From the NCBI GenBank assembly GCA_964650405.1, contig CAZYTO010000129.1, positions 1 to 15,281 of the forward strand: a DNA stretch of 15,281 nt. The letters run 5' to 3'. Each line of letters starts with the position of its first letter. The stretch's first letter is position 1. The notes below the pieces were generated by a model. It ran no database searches. It was not told where the DNA came from and was given only the letters and a program-made list of their open reading frames with translations. Positions 1 through 6,017 of this stretch are shown here, piece after piece. Source of the stretch: CAZYTO01 sp964650405. Lineage in GTDB: Bacteria; Acidobacteriota; Thermoanaerobaculia; Gp7-AA8. A program made the translations under genes and the position numbers.

Positions 1-421
1 GGTACGGCATCATGGGGAAGAGCGCGTCGCCGTTGCGGTCGACGCCCTCGCGCAGGGCGCGGAGGATCTCGCCGTCCGTCAATTTGCCGAGGCCCGTGTC
101 GGGATCGGAGGTGATGTTCTGCGCTGCCACCACACCTGGGAAGCCGATCTTCTTGTCGAAGATGTAGCCGCCGATGCCCTCGGACCCCGGCTTGACCGGA
201 ACGCCGAATTTCAACACGTAGTCAGAATGGCACCCCAGGCAGCCGGAGACATGCTGCACGAGGTACTCGCCGCGGGCCAGGCGGGCCGGAGTGGCCTCGA
301 TCTTCTCTGTGCTGGCGGGGCGGGAGGCCGGCTTCTTGAGCGAGAGCCACACGAGCGCGCCCGCCACGAGCGCGAGCACGACGAGGAGCAGTCCTCCGAC
401 GGCCTTGAGGAAGGTTTTCAT
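1..421 (-). CDS. c-type cytochrome, membrane-anchored (partial, C-terminus off the left edge)
   Basis: The 140 visible codons begin with a hydrophobic signal or anchor at residues 5-27 (LKAVGGLLLVVLALVAGALV). A haem-binding CxxCH follows at residues 61-65 (CLGCH). The stretch NITSDPDTG, then LTDGEILRALREGVDRNG and FPMMPY, is the usual pattern of the single-haem cytochromes found as domains or partners of periplasmic dehydrogenases. The terminal MMPY probably supplies the axial Met. Haem c would be attached in the periplasm, so the protein likely carries electrons there. The start is ATG 421-419, with GGAGA 5-6 nt upstream. It diverges from alkA across about 97 bp. The gene runs off the window, so further haem sites or a fused domain cannot be excluded. 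Family assignment is firm; the specific electron partner is unknown. Confidence 0.9.
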   Translation of the reverse strand, partial: MKTFLKAVGGLLLVVLALVAGALVWLSLKKPASRPASTEKIEATPARLARGEYLVQHVSGCLGCHSDYVLKFGVPVKPGSEGIGGYIFDKKIGFPGVVAAQNITSDPDTGLGKLTDGEILRALREGVDRNGDALFPMMPY

Positions 422-505
422 ACGATCTCCGTAATGTCAGTGGTTACGATGATGTTACCCGGTTTGACCGCAAGAAAGCGCAAGAATCGGCGCGATGCGA
501 GCCCG

Positions 506-511
506 TAGAAT
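506..511 (+). promoter_or_regulatory. -10-like box of alkA, probable leaderless start
   Basis: TAGAAT ends 7 nt before ATG 519, and the spacer is CCCCTCC with no purine-rich ribosome site. This spacing places transcription initiation at or very near the ATG. I see no clear -35 at 16-18 nt. The motif closely matches the one before gatB (TACAAT, CCCCTCCC, ATG). Confidence 0.45.
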
Positions 512-518
512 CCCCTCC

Positions 519-1691
519 ATGACCGACCGCCCGACCGACCGACCGCCCGACGGCCAGACCAATGGCCCGACCGATGGCGCCGCGGTCGCGGAGTCGCTGG
601 TGACGCGGATGCGCTCCCATCCGGACGCGTATCCCGACGCGGCCGCCCTGGCGCGCCAGGCGGGCCTCGGTGTCCGCGACCTCGATGCGCTCTTCCATGA
701 GCACTATCACACCGCGGCCGCGGCTCTCCTCTGCCGCATCCGTGTCGATGCCGGTCTCGGGGATGACGCCGACAGTCTCGCCATCCACGCCATGCCCCGC
801 GCGGCCTGGGGCCGCCTCGGCCGCACGAAGTCGTTCATCCTCACACTTCCCCGCGACTTTCACCCGGACGTCCCTCTCCGCTGGCTGGGACGGGACGCGG
901 AGAGCCCCACGGAGCGCGTCCGCGGACGGTCGATCGCCAAGGCGCTGCTGCTCGACGGCACGCCGGCCGTGCTGCGGATCGAGCTCGGGAGCACGCAGGC
1001 GCACTGCCGCGTGGACCCCGCCGTCAGCCGCGAAGGGATGCGTGCCGCGCATGCCGCGGCCGTACGCATGCTCGGCCTCGGCACGGATCCGGCGCCGTTC
1101 GAGCGCCGCGCCTCCCGCGACGACGCCGTCCGGCGCCTCATCGCCGGCAGGCGCGGTCTGCGGGTGCCGCTCACTTCGACGCTGTTCGAGGCGCTGGTGT
1201 GGACGATTGCCGGCCAGCAGGTGAACCTGCCGTTCGCCTACCGGCTGCGGCGGGTCGTGCTGGAGCTCGCTGGGAAGCGCGCCGACGGGTTCGTGGCGCA
1301 TCCGGACGCCGCGGCTGTGGCACAGCTGGACTACGACGACCTCACGCGCCGGCAGTGGTCGCGGCGCAAGGCCGAATACGTCATCGACGTAGCCCGTGCC
1401 GTCGCCGGCGGTTCGTTCGATGCTGAGGCCATGCTGTGGATGCCGGCCGGGCAGGTTCGCGACCGGCTCGAATCGCTCCGCGGGTTCGGAGTCTGGTCCG
1501 CGAACTACGTGATGATGCGCGGCTGCGGCCTGGCCGATTGCGTCCCCCTCGGCGACAGCGGGCTGGCCACGGCGCTCGAGCACTTTCACGGCCTCGATCA
1601 CCGTCCCGACCCGAAGGAGACCGACGCGCTGATGCAGCCGTTCCGGCCGTACCGCAGCCTGGCCACGTTTCATTTCTGGGCGAGCGGGTAG
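519..1691 (+). CDS. alkA: DNA-3-methyladenine glycosylase II (AlkA type) with AraC-like N-terminal HTH remnant
   Basis: Base-excision enzyme that removes alkylated purines such as 3-methyladenine from DNA; 390 aa from ATG 519. Residues about 30-75 resemble one AraC helix-turn-helix (DAAALARQAGLGVRDLDALF), as in Ada-AlkA fusions, but the Ada zinc-Cys domain and the second HTH are missing. The AlkA N-terminal subdomain follows (about 100-190). The glycosylase core contains VWTIAGQQV, the helix-hairpin-helix LESLRGFGVWSANYV at 317-331, and GDSGLATAL with the expected catalytic Asp at 346. An in-frame ATG at 495 would add 8 residues; 519 is preferred because a -10-like box lies 7 nt before it. 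The N-terminus is low complexity (TDRPTDRPPDG). It leads a likely alkylation-repair operon with ogt, 196 bp downstream. Family call firm; a regulatory role for the HTH is inference. Confidence 0.9.
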   Translation: MTDRPTDRPPDGQTNGPTDGAAVAESLVTRMRSHPDAYPDAAALARQAGLGVRDLDALFHEHYHTAAAALLCRIRVDAGLGDDADSLAIHAMPRAAWGRLGRTKSFILTLPRDFHPDVPLRWLGRDAESPTERVRGRSIAKALLLDGTPAVLRIELGSTQAHCRVDPAVSREGMRAAHAAAVRMLGLGTDPAPFERRASRDDAVRRLIAGRRGLRVPLTSTLFEALVWTIAGQQVNLPFAYRLRRVVLELAGKRADGFVAHPDAAAVAQLDYDDLTRRQWSRRKAEYVIDVARAVAGGSFDAEAMLWMPAGQVRDRLESLRGFGVWSANYVMMRGCGLADCVPLGDSGLATALEHFHGLDHRPDPKETDALMQPFRPYRSLATFHFWASG

Positions 1692-1719
1692 GGCGAGGCG
1701 AAGGCGGAAAGGCTGAAAG
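1692..1719 (+). repeat. short purine-rich array with roughly 7-bp period
   Basis: Immediately after the alkA stop, units GGCGAGG, CGAAGGC, GGAAAGG and CTGAAAG follow one another in 7-bp steps. The 14-mer GAAAGGCTGAAAGG (1707-1720) recurs exactly at 7496-7509. A 12-bp palindrome, GAACTGCAGTTC (1720-1731), adjoins it. It is degenerate, so chance periodicity is possible. Confidence 0.4.
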
Positions 1720-1806
1720 GAACTGCAGTTCTTGCTCACGTCATCCAGTCAACCTCTCGAGTGGCGGTGAGATCGAAAAGCGGAATGCGAGCGGGGGAGG
1801 AAGCGG

Positions 1807-1834
1807 CCATTTCCCATTCCCCGTTCTCCATACA
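1807..1834 (+). repeat. four-unit pyrimidine-rich heptamer array
   Basis: CCATTTC, CCATTCC, CCGTTCT and CCATACA are contiguous 7-bp units in the alkA-ogt spacer. The unit resembles neither gene. It has the same period as the long arrays at 3882 and 12328, but a different sequence. Confidence 0.45.
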
Positions 1835-1887
1835 TCATTTTTCAACCCGGCTGCCGTCTGCTGGCGGCGGGAAAGGCGAGGACGCAA

Positions 1888-2394
1888 TTGCCTGAACAAA
1901 CCATCCACTCTCCGATCGGGCCGCTGGCGATCGAAGTCGACGACGAGCGCGGCGCGCTGCTGCGGATCGACTTTCTCCTGCGGCCGGAGCATCCGGGCCT
2001 GAGCGGGCCGTTGTTCACGCCGAAGCACCGGCCGAACGAGCGTTCGGAGAACCGGTCCATGCAACGGGTGATCGACGAGCTCGACGAGTACTTCATCGGC
2101 AAGCGGCGCGAGTTCGGCATTCCCCTCGAGCCGCGGGGCACGCCGTTCCAGCTTCGCGTCTGGAAGGAGCTGACGCGCATCCCGTACGGGGAGACGATCA
2201 GCTACTTGCAACTCGCCGAGCGCATCGGCAGCCCGAGGGCCGTGCGTGCCGTGGGCGCGGCCAACGGCGCTAATCCCATTCCGGTCATCATTCCCTGCCA
2301 TCGCGTCATCGGCAGCAGCGGACGGCTCGTCGGCTATGGCGGCGGGCTCGATCGCAAGGAGACGCTGCTGGCGATCGAAAGGAGCACTTCATGA
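1888..2394 (+). CDS. ogt: methylated-DNA-[protein]-cysteine S-methyltransferase
   Basis: Suicide repair protein that moves the methyl group from O6-methylguanine (and O4-methylthymine) in DNA to its own cysteine; 168 aa, the normal length for the Ogt/MGMT family. The active-site motif IPCHRVIG places the acceptor at Cys137. The preceding RAVGAANGANP holds the Arg finger (Arg120) and Asn hinge (Asn129). FQLRVWKELTRIPYGETISYLQLA is the DNA-binding winged-helix region, and GYGGGLDRKETLL is the usual C-terminal signature. The start is TTG 1888, with GGCGAGG upstream as ribosome site; no ATG fits the conserved N-terminus. It follows alkA, a functional partner, and its last codons overlap the M20 peptidase start (ATGA). 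There is no Ada regulatory domain, so it is a stand-alone Ogt. Confidence 0.95.
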   Translation: MPEQTIHSPIGPLAIEVDDERGALLRIDFLLRPEHPGLSGPLFTPKHRPNERSENRSMQRVIDELDEYFIGKRREFGIPLEPRGTPFQLRVWKELTRIPYGETISYLQLAERIGSPRAVRAVGAANGANPIPVIIPCHRVIGSSGRLVGYGGGLDRKETLLAIERSTS

Positions 2395-3926
2395 TTCACG
2401 CGGTAGTTCTTGCGGCGAGCCTCGCCGCCGTGAAGCACTTCGACAAGGTCGAATCGAAACGGCTCGTGCCGTTGCTGCAGGAGGTCGTCGCCTTTCCCAC
2501 CGTACAGGGGGACGACGACGCGCGGCAGCGGCAGCAGGCGTGGCTGCGAAAGACGGCCACGGATCTCGGTTTCGTGGTGCGCGATGCCGGCCTGGTCACG
2601 GAGATCGAGTTGCCGGCGGCGAAGGCTGACGCGCCCATCCTCGGCCTGGTCGTGCACGGGGACGTGCAGCCGGTCGAAGCCGACAAGTGGGCGTCCTCTC
2701 CGTTCTCGGCGGTGGTGAAGGACGGAGCGATCATCGGCCGGGGCGTGGCCGACGACAAGGGACCGCTCGTGCAGGCCCTGCTGGCCCTGAAGGCACTGAA
2801 GGAGACCCGCACGCCGCTGACGCACACGATCCGCCTGCTGGTCGGGAGCGATGAGGAGTCGACGAACCAGGACATCACCTCGTACCTCACCGGCCATCAG
2901 CCTCCCGACTACTCGCTCGTGCTGGACTCCGGCTTCCCCGTCATCGTAGGAGAGAAGGCCTGGAATGCCCTGGCCGTGGCCTCGCCGCTTGCCGGGCGGG
3001 GGACGAGCACGCTGCCCTACGAGGTCGTCGATCTGCAAGGTGGTCTGGCCACCAGCATCGTCCCCGACTCCGCGGAAGCGAAACTGCACTGGAAGGAAGG
3101 GCCGGCGAATTGGCAGTCGCTACAGGACGCCCTCAAGGCGGTCCGGCTGCCGGAAGGGACGCGGCTCGTGACGAATCCCGATGCCTCCGATCCCACCGTG
3201 CTCCGTGTCGTGGCCTACGGTCACTCCGCCCATGCCGGCGTCAACATCGAGGGCGGTCGGAATGCCATCGTGGCTCTCGCCGTCGCACTGCAGGGAAGGC
3301 TCCCGCGCGGCGGCGCGGATGACCTGCTCAACTTCGCCCGCCAGGCGGGCATCGACATCTACGGCACCGGACTTGGGTTCATCGGCTCGGATCCCATCTG
3401 GGGCCGCTACGCCGTCAACGTCGCGACGATCAAGCGCGGCGAAGGGGGACCGTACACGCTGACGATCAACATCCGCAGCACTCCGCCACTCACCGGGCCG
3501 CAGCGCAAGGCCAAGATGGAGACGCTGATCGGGAACTTCAACGTGGCCACCGGTGCGGCGTTAGTCATGGCCGACAGCAGCTTCTGGGGCGACGAGCCGC
3601 TCGGTTTCGATCCGAACGGCAGGCTCGTGCGGCGCCTGCTGGCCGCATATGCCAATGCGACCGGCGTGAAGAGTCCGAAGCCGGCCATCTCCGGCGGCGG
3701 CACGTATGCCAAGCGCCTTCCGCGCTCCATCGCCTTCGGCATGTGGTTCCCCGACAAGCCCTATCCCGGTCACGACGTGAACGAAACGAATCCCATCGAG
3801 GACCTGATGAAGGGGACGCGCGTGCTGATCAGCGCCCTCGCCGACATCGCCGGCGGTCCGAAGATCGAGGAACCGTTCCGGCCTGAAGGGCGAAGGGCGA
3901 AGGATGAAGGGCGAAGGAAGAACTGA
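2391..3926 (+). CDS. M20 family metallopeptidase (PepV-like dipeptidase)
   Basis: Predicted two-zinc aminoacyl-dipeptidase, 511 aa. All expected residues of the M20 fold are visible: HGDVQ with His89, GRGVADDKGP with Asp121 as bridging ligand, GSDEES with catalytic Glu155 and ligand Glu156, Asp179 in LDSG, and a late His461 in YPGHDVNE. YGHSAHAG lies in the lid or dimerisation domain between the two halves. The N-terminus (IHAVVLAASLAA) is hydrophobic and could be a short signal, so location is unclear. The ATG overlaps the ogt stop (ATGA) and AAAGGAG lies 7 nt before it, so the two are translationally coupled. Why a dipeptidase rides with alkylation repair is unknown; this may be only operon packing. 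The last 14 codons (PEGRRAKDEGRRKN) are encoded by a 7-bp repeat array and are not part of the family. Confidence 0.9.
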   Translation: MIHAVVLAASLAAVKHFDKVESKRLVPLLQEVVAFPTVQGDDDARQRQQAWLRKTATDLGFVVRDAGLVTEIELPAAKADAPILGLVVHGDVQPVEADKWASSPFSAVVKDGAIIGRGVADDKGPLVQALLALKALKETRTPLTHTIRLLVGSDEESTNQDITSYLTGHQPPDYSLVLDSGFPVIVGEKAWNALAVASPLAGRGTSTLPYEVVDLQGGLATSIVPDSAEAKLHWKEGPANWQSLQDALKAVRLPEGTRLVTNPDASDPTVLRVVAYGHSAHAGVNIEGGRNAIVALAVALQGRLPRGGADDLLNFARQAGIDIYGTGLGFIGSDPIWGRYAVNVATIKRGEGGPYTLTINIRSTPPLTGPQRKAKMETLIGNFNVATGAALVMADSSFWGDEPLGFDPNGRLVRRLLAAYANATGVKSPKPAISGGGTYAKRLPRSIAFGMWFPDKPYPGHDVNETNPIEDLMKGTRVLISALADIAGGPKIEEPFRPEGRRAKDEGRRKN

Positions 3927-3975
3927 ATTGTGAGTTGCGAATTGCTCGCATCCCCTTTCGCCCTTCGCCCTTCAG
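3882..3975. repeat. inverted heptamer array between convergent genes; probable bidirectional terminator
   Basis: The left arm (3882-3923) is six 7-bp units: CCTGAAG, GGCGAAG, GGCGAAG, GATGAAG, GGCGAAG, GAAGAAC. The right arm (3955-3975) is three units in inverse sense: CTTTCGC, CCTTCGC, CCTTCAG. Positions 3883-3901 pair perfectly (19 bp) with 3957-3975. The centre also steps by 7 (GAATTGT, GAGTTGC, GAATTGC). The M20 stop (3924-3926) lies just after the left arm, and the Calx-beta stop (3980-3982) is 4 bp beyond the right arm. A transcript from either side would fold into a long hairpin. There is no U-tract, so the terminator role is inference. Confidence 0.8.
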
Positions 3976-3979
3976 TCCA

Positions 3980-5209
3980 TCATCTCCCCGCGATCCTTCG
4001 CTTCGCGCGGACGTAGCCGAAGCCATCGATCAGCGTCGTCTCCTGCACTCTGCAGACGACGCGGACGTCGACGTTGCCCGGTGCATGGGGCGGAGTGAGG
4101 ACGACGAGCTTGCCGCCGGTGAACGGGTTGGGCGTTGCGGCGATGCCGTCGAACGTGACGCGGCACGAGTCGCTGAAGCCGGTGCCGCTGATCTCGACTC
4201 GGGTTCCGCCGCTGAAGCCGCCCGTGGCTGGCGTGATGGCGTCGATGGCCAGCTCGAACGGGCTCACGCGGATCGGAATGCCGGCCGACCTTCCGACGAT
4301 CGTAAACGCCAGCGAGGTCTGGCCGAGGGCGATGCCGTGGACAGGGACGCGGACTGAGCCGCCCGCCGGGACGGTGATCGTATCCGGGACCTCGATGATG
4401 CCCGGGTCGGCCGGTGCGAGACTGACTGTCTGCGGCGATCCCGCCGGCGGATCGAGGGCGACCGACACCTGCACCGTCAAACCCGTTCGGATTCCCAGCG
4501 CCGACGGGTTGATGACGATCGTCCGGTCCGTGTATGCGGTGATGGCCATCGACCCGCTCGCCCCGTTGGAGAGGAAGCCGGTCAGGAGCGCATTTCCCTC
4601 CCCGGAGGGAACGACGAAGACGTCGATGGAACGCGACCCCGGCGGAACGGCCTGTGCCGGCCGCGCTGGGATGACATTCGCATCAGTAGTGGAGAAGGTT
4701 AAGTACCCACCGCTCGCCAGCGTCGTGCCGAAATCGAAGCGTACCTTCGACGAACCGCCGACGGGCATCAGGGCGTGATCCGGGAAGAAGCCCGCGTCGT
4801 CGTTGACGATCGTGCAGATGGCCGTGGTTTTGTCGAGCAGTGGTCCGTTGCCATAGTGGTCCGCGATCGTGACGGAGAACGTCTCGTCGTCTTCGCGGAC
4901 GGCGTCGGTCACGATGGGAACGCTGTACGTCGCCGTCGTGGTTCCGGCGGTCAGGATGAAGCTGGTGGAGACCGGAACGGTGTAGTCGTCGTCCGCCTTC
5001 GCCGTTCCCGGTGTAATGGTGACGTCGTAATAGACGTCATAGCCGAGCGGTGCCGACGAAACGACCGTGAACTGGGCATTCGTCGTACCGCCCGTTCCTT
5101 CGATGACGGAGATGTCATGGAACGTCGCGGTCGGCACCGAGCCATACGCCGGCACGCCTGCCAGAAGCAGTGCGGCGACGGTAATCGTGAGACCGAGGAG
5201 GCGTTTCAT
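3980..5209 (-). CDS. secreted Calx-beta and IPT/TIG domain protein
   Basis: 409 aa from ATG 5209. A Sec signal peptide (MKRLLGLTITVAALLLAG, probable cleavage after AYG near residue 23) indicates export. Residues about 28-138 form a Calx-beta domain with its acidic calcium-site signatures: SVIEGTGG, ADDDYTVP, VREDDETFSVTI and CTIVNDD. Residues about 140-320 look like one or two further Ig-like beta-sandwich domains. Residues about 321-400 are an IPT/TIG domain (ITPATGGFSGGTRVEISGTGF). Such proteins usually act in extracellular adhesion or calcium binding; no catalytic motif, sortase signal or autotransporter domain is visible. An in-frame ATG at 5230 would place 7 residues before the signal peptide; 5209 is preferred, with TATCAT 7 nt upstream. 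Domain calls are good; the biological role is unknown. Confidence 0.85.
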   Translation of the reverse strand: MKRLLGLTITVAALLLAGVPAYGSVPTATFHDISVIEGTGGTTNAQFTVVSSAPLGYDVYYDVTITPGTAKADDDYTVPVSTSFILTAGTTTATYSVPIVTDAVREDDETFSVTIADHYGNGPLLDKTTAICTIVNDDAGFFPDHALMPVGGSSKVRFDFGTTLASGGYLTFSTTDANVIPARPAQAVPPGSRSIDVFVVPSGEGNALLTGFLSNGASGSMAITAYTDRTIVINPSALGIRTGLTVQVSVALDPPAGSPQTVSLAPADPGIIEVPDTITVPAGGSVRVPVHGIALGQTSLAFTIVGRSAGIPIRVSPFELAIDAITPATGGFSGGTRVEISGTGFSDSCRVTFDGIAATPNPFTGGKLVVLTPPHAPGNVDVRVVCRVQETTLIDGFGYVRAKRRIAGR

Positions 5210-5216
5210 CACTCTA

Positions 5217-5244
5217 ATGATACGGGGCATTGACGTGTAATGCC
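5217..5244 (-). promoter_or_regulatory. -10-like box and upstream inverted repeat of the Calx-beta gene
   Basis: On the minus strand TATCAT (5222-5217) ends 7 nt before ATG 5209, and the intervening TAGAGTG is a poor ribosome site. Just upstream, GGCATT and AATGCC form a 6-bp inverted repeat with a 7-bp centre (5226-5244), about where a -35 box or an operator would lie. No TTGACA-like -35 is seen. Confidence 0.35.
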
Positions 5245-5310
5245 TTCGAGTTCACGACTGTCTCGCGGGCAACGAGCGGAGGTCACTCGTCCGCCCGCCG
5301 CCCCTGAGCC

Positions 5311-5809
5311 TCACCGCGAGGCTCTCGTCGCCGCGGCCTTGACGGCTGCGCGATGCAAGCCCGCATGCCCTTTCGTCTTCACGGCCTTCAGCGCGGCCCG
5401 GTGGCGCGACGCGGCGCCTCGCTTCCTGGCCGCGGCGGTGGCCTGACGCGACAGCGCCGTATGGGATGCCGCGGCGCGCCCTTCGCGCTTCAATGCGCTC
5501 TCCATGGCACGGGAGCGTTTGGCCGACGTTTTTCCATTCGCCTTCGACCGCCCGCGAGCGAGAGCACGTTTGGCCGATTCACGCGTCCTGGCGCTTGTCG
5601 TTCCCTTGGCCGGGGCCGGGAGCTTCACTCCGGCCCGCCTGGCCTTGGAGAGCCCGATGGCGATGGCCTGTTTGGCTGACCGCGCGCCGTGCTTCCCACT
5701 GCGAACGTGTTCGATCTCCTCGCGGACGAACTCGCCGGGCCTGGGTCGACGGCGCCTTTCCTTCGCGCTTGTCCTCCCGGGCCTTCCGGATCGTTTCTCT
5801 CTCGGGCAT
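5311..5809 (-). pseudogene. DUF6496-like basic protein, frameshifted by one base
   Basis: ATG 5809 has an excellent ribosome site (AAGGAGGA, 5-7 nt spacing) and reads MPERETIRKAREDKREGK, then APSTQA. The reading frame then shifts. From the next frame comes GEFVREEIEHVRSGKHG, ARSAKQAIAIGLSKARRAGVK and a long Lys/Arg/Ala-rich, histone-H1-like tail ending at 5311. Removing one G from the GGG at 5737-5739 (plus strand) joins both parts into one protein of about 165 aa, matching the DUF6496 pattern as I remember it. The function of the family is not known; the basic tail suggests nucleic-acid binding. The two halves are both conserved-looking and the lesion is a single base in a short G run, so a sequencing or assembly error is at least as likely as a true pseudogene. 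It lies 101 bp upstream of the Calx-beta gene on the same strand. Confidence 0.75.
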
Positions 5810-6017
5810 CGCACGTCCTCCTTGCTCGTAGTCCGTGCAACCACCTCGCCATCTATGGCACCCGCCGGCGCATACGTAGTACCTGTTCGGGGATGGCCGA
5901 TCCTGCTCCTCGAGATCATCATTCGTCTCGTCCAGGACGCCTGGCCAACTCCGTGCAACGGGTCCCGTGATCCGGCAAAGCCGACGCGAGCATTGCGGCT
6001 TCCGTAGCACTCGATTG

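Noticed and set aside
444..1739. 431-codon open frame opposite alkA
   Set aside because: Arg/Gly/His-rich antisense frame typical of GC-rich DNA, no domain; alkA on the other strand has clear catalytic motifs.
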